The position numbers and the translations under genes are program-made. A stretch of 64,000 bases of DNA from Xiphydria camelus (taxonomy: Eukaryota > Arthropoda > Insecta > Hymenoptera > Xiphydriidae): the NCBI GenBank assembly GCA_963678675.1, contig OY783199.1, forward strand, positions 8,502,355 to 8,566,354. Direction: 5' to 3'. Position 1 is the stretch's first letter. Every line of letters begins with the position of its first letter. Below are positions 14,001 to 23,125 of the stretch, one piece after another. Below the pieces are notes generated by a model. The model did no database searches, was not told the DNA's origin, and saw only the letters and a program-made list of their open reading frames with translations.

Positions 14001-15579
14001 TACATCACCATCTGATAATAAGTCTACCAAAAGGAAATCTCTCCCCTTTTACATAGAGATGTCACCTATAGGTAATATGTATTGATAGAAATGTCACAGT
14101 GGAGTTGATTTCCTTCTGGTAGACTTATCAATAGATGGTGATGTATTAAAGGTTGGGTCACAATTGGGTAGAGAAATAACCACGGTAGAGTTCCTTTTAC
14201 AAATTTATACTATAGGAGAAATGTCACTTGGGTAGAGATGATTTGAGTAGATGTCCATATGCCCATATGATTCATGCAAGGAGTTTTTGATAATATATGT
14301 TACTTACGAGATATGGAGATCACCGTCCTTTTTCTAAATGTAAATGGTGTTTATTTCTACAAAAATTGTAGAGCTCAAGATTGATAAAAGAAAGGCACAA
14401 GGCAAGATGCCCATGCATTGAATCATTTCTGAGATACTTTTGCTCAAAGTTCAAAGTAAGAGTAAGAAAGAGTTAAATCTATATTGTGATTAATATAACT
14501 CTCTCTTACTCTAACTCATAAAGTGATAAATTAAAGAAATAAACAGAGCTTCGAATCTTAGAAATATCATTCTATATGAGAAGAAATAGACTCGATAAAT
14601 GTCCAAAAAAGCTATTCGCCAGTTCTTTTTTCAAATTCTTAGCAAAAGCTGCCCCAAAAATTACACGTACCAACCAGGTACAATCCTTAGAAACATAGGG
14701 ATTACATACCACTGCCCGTTGGAGCAGAAACGCACACGTCTCGAGGCCACCAGTCCATCTGTCTCAATTTACTGAACTTTATCAGCCAAGATATTGTTTT
14801 AGCCTGAACTGGAAATAGGTTCTTTATGCCGTTTGCTCTTAGAACATCGATGAACTTTGAATCCAAAAAATCTCCCATTTCATCCAATGATGGACCGCTG
14901 TTTAGATCAGTTGATATAATTTCTGGATTACTCAGCCAATGAGGCAAAACTCTTTTGACTACTCGTTTTCTCTTTCTTGACTCCGAACCCAAAACCAAAA
15001 AGTCTCCCGCCTTTCCCAACGAATCTCTGACTTTGTCGTTTACTTCTTTGGCAGTACGTGGTTCACCAGGTTCCTTACTTGGCGTTTCCGCTCGATTGAG
15101 ATCATCATTTTGCTCCAAATCTTTAACAGCCTTCAAACTACCATTTTCAGTTATAATAGCATCTTCTTTTCTCGAATGCTTCTTTTTCTTTCGTTTCTTC
15201 TTCGGCATGACCTCTTCAGTCTGATCATCTTCCTTTCCAGGATCACACTGCTGAAGTTCGGCAGTTCTTTGATTCTTGCGCTCTTCAATTCTCTTCAGTA
15301 AAACAGAAAGATGATCATCTGATGTCTTGGTGTTCTTTTCCTCGTCACCCTGATACCTATTTTGTAGAATGTAGAATTAAATAATTGCAATTAGTATAAT
15401 ATACATTCTAACTTTTGTAATAAACTATGGAGATAGTATAGAGGGTTAAAACTAAAGAATGTTAGCAATGTCCTCAGAAATGGTACATTTTTTACTTCAT
15501 CTTAAACTGCCTTTATCTGAAAATCTATTATAATCACTTGACAATTATTAACTCACCGATTTATAACAAAAAGGTTCAT
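2084..15579 (-). CDS. DDX51: DDX51/Dbp73D-like DEAD-box RNA helicase, six exons
   Basis: Coding exons in transcription order: 15579-15557, 15356-14710, 12165-11953, 11877-11667, 5121-4684, 2468-2084. Phases agree at every junction, giving 1917 nt (638 aa). Family role: ATP-dependent helicase in nucleolar large-subunit rRNA maturation. The N-terminus is basic and low-complexity (KKKRKKKK), as expected for a nucleolar protein. Motifs in order: APTGSGKT (motif I, split by intron 2), [42 protein letters not shown], and motif VI as [10 protein letters not shown]. Motif VI has Tyr where the family usually has His. I chose the start at 15579 because a 23-nt exon encoding MNLFVIN splices (donor GTGAGT) in frame to RYQGDEE, matching the usual short start of this family; the Met at 15208 is internal. 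Introns of 2.2 to 6.5 kb are filled with transposon relics. The frame is intact, so the gene is probably functional. Confidence 0.93.
2572..4645 (-). mobile_element. hAT-like transposase relic in helicase intron 5
   Basis: Minus-strand fragments in several frames read like an old hAT-superfamily transposase. They include [13 protein letters not shown], a PARRADYI block followed by [13 protein letters not shown] (about 4144-4422), and an [13 protein letters not shown] helical block (3782-4033). Frames are broken and no complete ORF survives. Related edges (ATGGTGACCGCTG at 2573, CAGTGGCCACCAT ending about 4645) resemble imperfect terminal repeats, each followed by a phrase close to TTCCCTGAC. 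I could not define a clean 8-bp target duplication. Confidence 0.55.
2829..2975 (-). pseudogene. Partial duplicate of helicase exon 6
   Basis: About 150 bp repeats the 5-prime part of the last helicase exon plus its intron edge (compare 2336-2480) with only a few substitutions. It contains the same motif VI stretch (YRAGR) and the same acceptor-side sequence CTAACAAGTCT. It lies in the intron just upstream of the true exon in transcription order and on the same strand. It lacks the rest of the exon and changes CGGGCGGGA-adjacent codons. If spliced it would disrupt the frame, so it is most likely a pseudo-exon left by a local duplication. Confidence 0.8.
5396..5730. repeat. Palindromic repeat cluster
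   Basis: A 97-bp near-perfect palindrome (5626-5722) has arms starting ATTCTGATCGACCCGCTTTG. Single copies of the same phrase occur nearby (about 5398 and 5560). It looks like a small hairpin MITE with degraded neighbours. Confidence 0.6.
5868..6035 (+). pseudogene. Truncated THAP zinc-finger exon
   Basis: Starting at ATG 5868 the plus strand reads [19 protein letters not shown], then after a frame break FYSFPT and [12 protein letters not shown]. These are the C2 pair, FxFP and W blocks of a THAP DNA-binding domain. The CH half and everything downstream are missing. THAP domains are found in host proteins and in P-element-like and ISL2EU-like transposons. The surroundings favour a transposon origin. 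Confidence 0.55.
6072..6460. mobile_element. Hairpin MITE, TACAGTATGTCCC ends
   Basis: Arms of about 130 bp (6076-6205 and 6328-6458) are reverse complements. The centre holds CGATCTCCCGAATTGACAG, a block also found inside two other MITEs in this window (22211-22478 and 32744-33094). Confidence 0.7.
6606..6820. mobile_element. MITE flanked by TA, family 1 copy A
   Basis: Terminal inverted repeats contain TCTGTCGCTGGTGAC and its complement. The element begins and ends at TA dinucleotides, as for Tc1/mariner-type insertion. A second copy lies at 16249-16461. Confidence 0.7.
7391..7772. mobile_element. Foldback MITE flanked by TTAA, copy A
   Basis: Long arms start GGTAGTCGGACCGCTATA. The loop is GC-rich with alternating GCGCGCGTGC. 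Both sides are flanked by TTAA (7387-7390 and 7773-7776), which suggests piggyBac-type insertion. A second copy lies at 10147-10529. Confidence 0.75.
8290..8513. other. GC-rich segment, unassigned
   Basis: This stretch is markedly more GC-rich than its surroundings, and its plus strand stays open for about 60 codons (8330-8515) without similarity I recognise. It continues beyond the next MITE at 8726-8860. It could be an old insertion or a fragment of a captured transcript, since AATAAAG occurs near 8851. I do not assign a function. Confidence 0.3.
8514..8723. mobile_element. MITE related to the THAP element, AT target duplication
   Basis: It starts AGGCTAGGCAAGTATCTC and ends with the complement, flanked by AT on both sides. 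The ends match those of the larger THAP-coding element at 8955-10677. Inside is a second perfect hairpin (about 8570-8664) around AATACTTGATCCTGATTGG. Confidence 0.8.
9039..10047 (+). pseudogene. THAP-domain transposase fragment
   Basis: This is the coding relic inside the 8955-10677 element. The THAP domain needs C2CH zinc ligands; CxxxxC, W and CxxH are all visible, but over two exons with one frame break near 9362. A lysine- and arginine-rich helical stretch ([20 protein letters not shown]) follows the domain. A linker with PKEQ and VAPDCPP precedes the GFDDIQND block. No DDE catalytic residues remain, so it cannot act as a transposase. It could at most yield a DNA-binding fragment. Confidence 0.6.
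10147..10529. mobile_element. Foldback MITE flanked by TTAA/TGAA, copy B
   Basis: Same family as 7391-7772, with the same arms and GC-rich loop. It is inserted in the tail of the THAP element, so it is younger than that element. Left flank is TTAA and right flank TGAA. Confidence 0.75.
12360..12680. mobile_element. MITE with CCCGTGTAGAAATT ends
   Basis: The left end ACCCGTGTAGAAATTC near 12369 matches the complement of AATTTCTACACGGGG near 12662. The interior has repeated TCGGGCCC-like and GGCCCTGGTTAGG phrases. It lies in helicase intron 2. Confidence 0.55.
12767..13795. mobile_element. Complex foldback repeat in helicase intron 2
   Basis: Segments such as CTTGCAAATTTTTGATTTATGG and its complement, and GCGTAGATACTAGGGGCCGG, occur in direct and inverted orientation several times. 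The outermost phrase is CCCTGTATACAGG at both ends. An arm of about 230 bp (12789-13010) pairs with 13377-13612, and a second inverted block sits between them. No coding sequence is seen. Confidence 0.65.
13995..14165. repeat. Short imperfect hairpin
   Basis: ATACATCACCATCTGATAATAAGTC near 14001 pairs with GACTTATCAATAGATGGTGAT near 14130, with an ATGTCAC repeat in the loop. It may be a small MITE. Confidence 0.45.
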
Positions 15580-16045
15580 CTTTCACATGCCGTGTGTACG
15601 CGATTTGTGCCTTTTGTAAGGTTATGTTTATACGGTTTATACGAAGTGCCACACGTATCACTATGAGAAGATAAAAATAAGTTCACTAGAAACCCTCTGT
15701 AGAGAAATTCCTACCTATATATAATAATTCGTATTATTTTTTCTATCAATTAATTAATTTCTATAAGTCTACCTATATTTTTTAAATTAACCGTTGAGTG
15801 CTGAAGATTTTTGGCACAACACAAGAGAGGCGCGACAGCGCTTCGCCGCATTCAAACGGTTATAAAACCCTCATTTATATTTTTACACAAAACACGTGAT
15901 GTTTTTGCAATATTAGCATAAATATGAAACGGTAGTTTAATTTTATTAAATTATAATTCGTATTTAAAACTTTCCCTTCACCAATCCGTACATACGGCGA
16001 GTTGTTTCATTATATTATTATATATTTTATAGGTAGGTATACTAC
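15580..16045. other. 5-prime flank of the DDX51-like gene
   Basis: AT-rich sequence upstream of the helicase start. I see no TATA box or other promoter element that I can defend, and no ORF. Confidence 0.35.
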
Positions 16046-16205
16046 TACCCAGGTAGCAAGCTGACGTAAACTTGACGTCACTTTTAGGGCATATTTCGTC
16101 GGCGACGTCATTCTACCAAAAAATGACGTTTTAATGTCGTCATTCAAGAAACGTCTTTAAGACGCCTTAAATATGACGTTAAAAAGACGTTATTTTTACG
16201 TCGTA
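16046..16205. repeat. Dense GACGT-motif cluster
   Basis: Within about 130 bp the core ACGT (as TGACGT, GACGTC, AACGTC or ACGTCG) occurs about ten times on both strands. Two occurrences are close to the CRE palindrome TGACGTCA. It looks like a decayed short tandem repeat and could also bind CREB/ATF factors. Nothing coding is seen. Confidence 0.45.
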
Positions 16206-16248
16206 ATAAAATTTTAAAATAACTATACTTATTATACAATTAAGCCTA

Positions 16249-16461
16249 CACCCGTGCTCACGGAATCTGTCGCTGGTGACTTTTTTTAAACCTTATTTTT
16301 AAACGTACTAACCAGTGAACAATTAATTCTCATGCCCTCATTAGCTACGGTGACGTCTACTCTCGTTAATGAAAGCACGAGGATTGATTAATCATTGGTT
16401 AGTACGTTTAAAAATAACATTTAAAAAAAGTCACCAGCGACAGATTCCGTGAGCACGGGTG
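16249..16461. mobile_element. MITE flanked by TA, family 1 copy B
   Basis: The ends are CACCCGTGCTCACGG and its complement between TA dinucleotides (16247-16248 and 16462-16463). It shares the interior with the copy at 6606-6820. Confidence 0.75.
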
Positions 16462-16633
16462 TACCTCATAAATTAATATCAGTTTCATTAAATAAATATC
16501 TAAAACTATTCATGAAATTCATTTTTATAAGACTATATAGTTTAAAAAGGTCTTAAAGAAATTCAATAGTGTAGCATAATTTTAGCATGGAAGGTTTTAG
16601 TTTCTGATTTTTTTTTTGAAGTTGCAATCCAAT

Positions 16634-17952
16634 AGGTGCCCATACTATATACACAGAGGTCGAACTGTCGATTTGGAACGGCAGTTCGAACCGTCGGGTC
16701 GATCCGTCGGTTTTAACCGTCGTCGTCCACTAACGCAGAATAGAAACCCGCGGGTAAAACTGACAGGCCGGCCGGCCGCAAAACTGCAGATCGACCCGTA
16801 GTGTCGACCGACAGTAGACGGGCTGAGAAAATCGATTTTGTTGCGCTTGTACTTTATAAGTGTACGATTTTAATTCTTCTTTTTTTAAAATACTCGGAAA
16901 AATATATAGAACAAATGTGACATAAAGCCAAAGTTTGCTTTTTAATTTTTAATAAAAATGTATTTTTTGTACGGCTTTTTCTTTAAATATCTCGAAAACT
17001 ATTGACAAGTTATCGAGACATGCTCCGGAAAAAATTTAGAGAATTTCAAGACGAAACGATTGGTTTTTATCTCATTTTGTTACGATGAATAGTTCTCGAG
17101 ATATTGAATTTTATATTTAAATACGCGCCGTAGCGCCCGCGCGCTCTTGTAAACAAATGCCTCTAACTTCACTAAAAATTGGTATTTTTCGATGATTTTT
17201 GTTTTGTTTTAAAAGTAATGAAATATTGCAATCATCAGAAACAAAAATTTGTCAATTTTTTCGGTTTTACGCCAGAGCATCAAAAGTGCATTTACACGTT
17301 TTAATAGCGAAAAAGGTTTTTTTCGTAGAAAATTCAATGTACTCCTTTTTTAAATACTCACTTGATATAAACATAATTTTCAAAATTATTAGTTTACCAA
17401 AATAACTGAGTATTGCTTCGTTTCGGAGTCGAGAAGCTCGAGTTTAGCGTTTCCCGCAGGTGCGACAAGGATAACGCGACGTGAGTTCATGCGTCAGAGA
17501 GATAATCTCAATCTCGTATAGAATGAAATCGTTGAAAATAGCAATTAAACCTCGGTTTTTTATAACTTTTACTAATTTTAGTTATAATACTAATCAACAG
17601 AAAAATTACGTTCAAGTTGGACACAAAACGTGACAGATGAAAAAAAAAAAATGTTGGAAGATTTAATAATTTATTTTACTATTTTTTAAAGAATTAAGGC
17701 TTTATAAATAGGGCCTAAATAGCGCTTTCGGTTAGATTAGGATGATATTAAGCGGTACGAACCGACGTTCCGTCTGTCGTGCTAAAACGCATGTTAGTGG
17801 ACGGCGGCAGTTTTTCCCGTCGGTCTGGACTGACGGGTCAGCCTGACGGTTCGATCTGGCGCGTCGCGCGCCCACTAACTGAAAGGTAAAACTGCCGGTT
17901 CGAACCGCGCCGTTCCAAACCGACAGTTCGACCTCTGTGTGTATGGGCACCT
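16634..17952 (+). mobile_element. 1.3-kb inverted-repeat element, copy 1
   Basis: Termini are AGGTGCCCATAC and its complement, with a 3-bp AAT duplication at each end (16631-16633 and 17953-17955). The sub-terminal parts are GC-rich and full of CGAACTGTCGG-type inverted repeats. The centre is AT-rich and non-coding. Copy 2 lies inverted at 44551-45862 and copy 3 at 34852-36527. The 3-bp duplication suggests a Harbinger-like non-autonomous element, but no transposase sequence is present. Confidence 0.8.
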
Positions 17953-18018
17953 AATGTCGGCCCCTTTGATGTTTACCCCCACCATATAGCCTTTGAGAAA
18001 GCTTATGTCCCTCCTTAA

Positions 18019-18573
18019 AGGTAGCCACAGACGTACAGTTATTCCTCAAGGTTTGGACTGCGCAGTCCAAGCCTTGAGATTTTCCTCAACGTGTGTGGTG
18101 AAGACCTTGAGGCCGCCGGTGGACTGTACAGCCCACAAAATCCTATTCGAAAAACCATCGAGAATAACTGCGCAGACCTGACTGAACAGGCCAAACTCGG
18201 CGTGTGTGGTAGAACCTCTAGTACTGGTGCTTTTAACTCCAACTTTTGCCACTAGAGCGAATATATTTTCTTATGGCGTGATTTTAGCGCGTAGTTTTGA
18301 ATACTTTCTTATTACGTATTACAGGATACACATATAAATATAAATACATTTCTATTGGTGTCCTTCTAATGCGTAGATAACCTCCAAAACTGCTATCTAA
18401 AACTAGTTTGTTTTTTTTCACCGCCAGAGGTCATGTCGCCATTCGACAGATTCCGAGTCACGAACTGACGTGTACTTCAGTCCGTGTGTGGGCCATCCGC
18501 CATTAAAGGAAATCCTCAAGGCCTCGACAGCACAGTTTTGCCTTGAGGAATAACTGTACGTCTGTGGCTACCT
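18019..18573. mobile_element. MITE with GGTAGCCACAGACGTACAG ends
   Basis: The left end GTAGCCACAGACGTACAG near 18021 pairs with its complement near 18555-18572. Both ends are flanked by TTAA. Inner CCTCAAGG repeats make the structure strongly self-complementary. Confidence 0.7.
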
Positions 18574-19144
18574 TAAGGCTAGGTATAGGGACCGTGCACG
18601 AGCTGCAAAACAGCGACACCTAGCGGTAATTTTTTGCAAAACCTTGGTAACAAGTAACTGTAGTGTGTTTGTCAGTGTTAACGTTTGTCATAGATGAATT
18701 AAAAATTTATTGTGGATTTCATTCTTAAGATAATGCTTCTCCCTGCTGAAAAAACGGTCAGAAACGTACAGAACCTGTACGTACACGCTGTGAACGTTTC
18801 CGTACGATAAAAACCTTCATTACACCGACGTTTTCACTTCCTAGTATTTAGCAGCTATGTAATATAGTGTAATAATTTGCCGAAAACGTTCGCGAATACA
18901 TAGACTCAAATTTGTAGCTGTCACCAAATGTAATTATAAACGAATGTATCCATATATACGTACTTTTTGTTCCATATTTGACAGGTTTTGGACAATTTAG
19001 AAACTTAAAAAATGAGCGATATATACTTTTATACCACATTATCACTTTATATATTTTGTAATGTATATTTTACAACGTTTCGTTTCTTGTCAAGATTTAT
19101 CAATAAATGCGATTGCAAAAACCATATAGTTGTTCGATTATCAA
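18574..19144. other. Unassigned AT-rich stretch
   Basis: I see no supported gene, RNA or repeat here. Confidence 0.35.
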
Positions 19145-20712
19145 CCCTAGTAGCAGAGGATATCTGTCAGACATCTACAAGATGTCTATATGTCTAGAAA
19201 ATGATATCTATATTTGGTATAAATGTGGTTGAAATCTAGATATAGACAGCGCGTAGATGTCTGACAGATATCCTAAGTTGACAAGAATCGATATTCTGTG
19301 GTAAATATAATGATTGTTTAAAATTAAGAGTTAATATTATTAAACAAACTTAATTATAAAGTTCTATATTAGTCTTCTCATTCTTTAATATAAAACTTTA
19401 AGGGCCAGTTTTACCAAAGCCAAGTTATACCTAGAATAAGTATACCGAGGATAAATTTATACTCTTCTTTATACCTGGTATAAAGCGCAGGCGTTTTACC
19501 AGCTCCAAGTTTGCCTGGGATAACTATTCCAGGTATAAGCGTTGGCCATCTAAAATTATTTTTAGGTTGGTAGTAAGAAGTACGTACTGCGCATGACATT
19601 TGGTCGTTTTGACAGCTGTTCCGGCGCGATAAATGAAATTCGGAGTTGTTATTCTCAGTATAACCTAACTTTTTGTTTTTGACGTCTTTATTCTTTCATG
19701 ATATAATCATAACCTGATCGTTGTGGTAAATTGTTATTAATTTTGAAATAGTTGATTGATGTACCAGTTTTTTAATCATCATCTGATGATGACATTGACG
19801 TATTACCAAGAATCAGAAATCCAAAGAAAATACGTGCCCGGTAAATAAAAGATATCTATAACAATTTATTTATATTTTCGTAACAATAACTTTTATTTTC
19901 GAGTCGTCGATAAAAGCATCAGGTACAAAACACGTCCAAACATTCGATATCTCACCAACAAGAATGTGTTCAGTCTCAAAAAACTATAAGGGTCGTCACA
20001 CAATAATAGTAATTACAACGTAAAATTGCACCATTTGATCCAAATCTCGTATCGGACAAAATATATTCTAAAATCTATAAACTTTTAAATCGCTACAACT
20101 TAAGATTTATCACGCGGTGACATTACTCTGAGATTACATAGAGCGGTACAATGTTATCGTTTTTTTAAGTATACGCGACCCTATCTAAAAAGTATACAAA
20201 GAGCGTTGTACGACTTGATGTCTAATGCCGAGGTATCTTACAAAAGTGTATCAATGCAAATCTAAAATTTTTTCATATTCTACATCGTACGACGGATGTA
20301 TCACTTCTGCTCCTGAAAACTGCAATCACGCGAATTGAAGAAAGGTATAATGTCTACCTAGATAAATTTAAATGTTACTTATACAAGACAATGCAATGGT
20401 AGATGACTTCTTTGGTTGATATTATTGGATACCGTTGAGATTCTCGCGATTAGAGACCCGCGTGCGTCAATTTTAAATTTAAACTTGCATTTTCTGAGTA
20501 AAAGAGTGAAGAGAGAAAACAAAATTTTCCCGACGTTTCTATGAGCTTCTATCCTCCTATTAAAAAAGAACTATAATCTAAAATGTGTCGTGCGAAATTA
20601 CCTCGCAGAGAAAGACTCATTTATAAAAGAAGGCTACAATAGCCGTTCCTCGGAGCACCGTCCGACGCGATTGCTGCGACCCAGAGAACTTGAGTATCAT
20701 CGAGTTCTTAAT

Positions 20713-21160
20713 CTAGAACGAATTATCGAACGTCAACGTCGCGGTGGAATTTCTACTGTCCGGCGATTGCATTGCGATATATCGTTTCCGTAAGATCTCT
20801 TGAAGGTCGTTGCAAGAGCTATTTTCTCGTTTGGCTCGCAAAGGTCTCCCACCCGGCGATCTGAAAAACACGTTTAAAAGCCCACTGTGAACAAAATCAA
20901 TCTTTCGCAGCCACGACATTCTGACAATGCGAAACTCCTCTTTGTTCCTGGCGAATAAAAAGTTTACCGCGATAAAATTGTTTAATCGTACCTTGTGACG
21001 AGTTTCATTTTGACTTTGTTGATGTTTTTCAGTATGTCGCCCATTGATTTCTGGGAGATCAGTGGCGGTTTATGCCGATCGATGAACTTGTAGCCCTGTA
21101 AACTAGCTCTCCTCGCGATGTTAGGAGTCGTTGGAGGTTGCTGAGGTGGCGGCATATAAT
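20713..21160 (-). pseudogene. Captured host exons, MTFR-like C-terminus (copy 1)
   Basis: On minus, exon one (about 21160-20992) reads NIARRASLQGYKFIDRHKPP, then SMGDILKNINKVKMKLVT, and ends at a GTACG donor with two bases of a codon. Exon two starts after TTTTTCAG at 20860, and the phase restores Arg followed by SPGGRPLRAKRENSS and EILRKRY, ending at TAG (20713). The VKL...RSPGGRP and LRKRY-type blocks are what I recall from the C-terminus of the mitochondrial fission regulator (MTFR/FAM54) family. Intron and splice sites are retained, so capture was at the DNA level. The gene start is missing. Whether it is transcribed from the transposon is unknown. Confidence 0.65.
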
Positions 21161-21165
21161 AATGA

Positions 21166-21560
21166 CTAATTAAAAGTTTTAACATTATGATAAAAACGAT
21201 TACCTACAGTAATTAGCATTGATCCCGAAGCAAGAAATCTTAAAGTCGGCAATAATTTTGTTGCTGGCTGAATTGCTGCATTTCTTGGCGACCTCGAAGC
21301 AATGCGATGTCGTATTTGTCCCAATAATCTCTGACAGGTTTGTTTTTCCAAACGAAAGCAAGTGAAGAATTCTACAACCATTGTATTCTTCGAAATAGTC
21401 AACTCTGGAATAGTTTTGTATTAGATATTGGTTATAAATTAGTAGGTATAGGTATCCTTTATTTACTTACCGGGCACGTATTTTCCTAGGATTTCTCATT
21501 CTTTGTAAGACGTCAATTTCATCATCAGATGATGATTTGACAACTGGCACATCAATCAAC
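21166..21560 (-). pseudogene. Harbinger transposase N-terminal fragment (copy 1)
   Basis: The block FRLEKQTCQRLLGQIRHRI, NAAIQPATKLLPTLRF and LASGSMLITVG matches the helical region before the nuclease in HARBI1-type transposases. It is preceded by a splice acceptor region and an upstream exon ending RNPRKIRAR with donor GTAAGT. One frameshift lies near 21385. All three catalytic acidic residues are absent. Confidence 0.7.
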
Positions 21561-22210
21561 TCTATTTCACAACTAATAACAATTATTATGATTCTGTCAC
21601 GGTTGTGATTCTGTCACGGAATAATAGACGCAAACAAAAAGTTAGGTTATCCCGAGGATAGCTAGCTTATCCAGCGCTGAAACTGCCGGATAAGCTATCC
21701 CTGCATTTATTCCAAAGTTTATCCTATTCCAGACTTATACCATCGTGGTAAAACGCTTGCGTACAGGTTATTCTCAGTATAGCGCTATACGGCGTTTATA
21801 CCGTGTTGGTAAAACCGGCCCTAAGACGAATTAGCAGCTAGCATTTTATTAGAAAACGAGAAGACCCTCTAGTGCTCTGTAATCCCTTTTTTTAATATTA
21901 TTAATTTTATATTTTATGAAATTATTATATTTACCACAGAATATCGATCCTTGTCAATTTAGGATATCTGTCAGACATCTACGCGCTGTCTATATCTAGA
22001 TTTCGACCACATTTATACCAAATATAGATATCATTTTCTAGACATATAGACATCTTGTAGATGTCTGACAGATATCCTCTGCTACTAGGGAACGTACGTA
22101 ACAGGGAAATTGTGTACAGGACGCTAAAATATTATGATGAGTATGTATTTGCAAAATGAAAGAAGGCTACATCTGTCGATCGTCATAAAGATACATCTCC
22201 GAGGACTCTA

Positions 22211-22478
22211 CCGTATGTCCGTCTCTGTACTGGCCAGTTTGAAAGTTACCTTCGGATAGGCTTGGTCGGTAATCGAGACATTTATACCGTAATTATAATT
22301 ATTTTCGTAATTTCCATTATTCACAAATTCACAATTTCGAGGTTAGACGCCTCGATCTCCCGAATTGACATCAACTCTAACTGCCTACTCGACTTCTACC
22401 GTATTAAATGACTCGAATACCGACCAAGTCTATCCGAAGGTAACTTTCAAACTGGCCAGTACAGAGACGGACATACGG
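22211..22478. mobile_element. Hairpin MITE with CCGTATGTCC ends
   Basis: Arms of about 65 bp (CCGTATGTCCGTCTCTG and its complement) are flanked by TA. The centre holds CGATCTCCCGAATTGACA. Confidence 0.75.
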
Positions 22479-22619
22479 TACATTTTTGGAATTTCGATAA
22501 TAATCGACTTGCCATGTAACTTACAAAGTACAAATCTGATTTACATAATACATAGATTAAGAAATAAAACTTAATTCGTTAGTCATTCAACACTTTAAAT
22601 AATATTTTATAGGTATGTT

Positions 22620-23101
22620 TTACAAAAGACTGTACAGAGATACGAATATTTTTGCCGTGGGAAGCCCTGTGTACAGCTTGCACAAACGCATTCTTTTCAA
22701 TTTGTACGAAAATGGAACACCATTGGTCATGGCTCGTTGTTCGTCCAGCTGTTGCCATAGAAAATAATCTTCCGATTCCATTAGAACCACTGATACAATC
22801 GTAGGTGACCCGCGAGTATCGCTCGGCATCGATGGCTGTGATTGCAGGACTTCGCTGCAGGATATAAAAAAACCAGTACTGAAATACTACCCACGTTTCT
22901 CTATTATGAGCTGGCTTCTTTCAGGCAAACATTCAATGATATCAAATATTTTACGAGACTGAAAACACACCTTTCTTGAACCTGCATCTCCTCTTCAACT
23001 ATTTCCGATGTTACCATGGCTACAGCAACGTTTCGAGTTCTTTTTTCTGGAGATGAAAAAGTAAGACGCTTTTTTACGTTGTGCTCAAAAAGCGTAGGCA
23101 A
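22620..23101 (-). pseudogene. Possible two-exon coding fragment, unrecognised
   Basis: On minus, an open stretch (23101 to about 22972) reads VKKRLTFSSPEKRTRNVAVA and SEIVEEEMQVQE, ending at AAAG|GTGTGT. After a TTTTTATATCCTGCAG acceptor (about 22862) the phase joins to EVLQSQPSMPSDTRGSP and continues to MESEDYFLWQQLDEQRAM and a stop at 22620. The splice phase agrees and the composition looks protein-like, but I do not recognise it. Its upstream part would lie where the R1-type retrotransposon now begins, so it may be a gene or older element cut by that insertion. Confidence 0.35.
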
Positions 23102-23125
23102 ATTTTTTCAGTTTCCTTCGGGGAA

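Larger units (their letters stand above)
19402..21821 (-). mobile_element. HarbA copy 1: defective Harbinger element with host exons
   Basis: The ends GGGCCAGTTTTACCAA and GGGCCGGTTTTACCAA (inverted) are flanked by TAA duplications, typical of PIF/Harbinger (TWA target). On minus, the right part encodes the transposase start: SDDEIDVLQRMRNPRKIRAR, then a frame-broken DYFEEYN and FRLEKQTCQRLL ... TLRFLASGSMLITVG. The nuclease domain is absent. In its place lie two exons resembling a mitochondrial fission regulator (20713-20860 and 20992-21160). The left end is a partial inverted copy of the right end, including the transposase start (about 19650-19860 against 21465-21670). Length is 2420 bp. 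Confidence 0.85.
19145..22090. mobile_element. Foldback element split by HarbA copy 1
   Basis: The outer arms CCCTAGTAGCAGAGGATATC (left, about 19145) and its complement (right, ending about 22090) extend over more than 150 bp. They include the phrase CAGACATCTACAAGATGTC. HarbA copy 1 (19402-21821) sits between the arms and is therefore younger. Confidence 0.75.

Noticed and set aside
15206..15208. Helicase start at the Met before PKKKRKKKK
   Set aside because: The frame stays open upstream and splices in phase to a short exon with the typical family start at 15579.
19402..21821. In-frame fusion of the transposase start with the captured host exons
   Set aside because: The donor after LITVG leaves one base, which does not match the phase needed at any acceptor I could find before the host exons.
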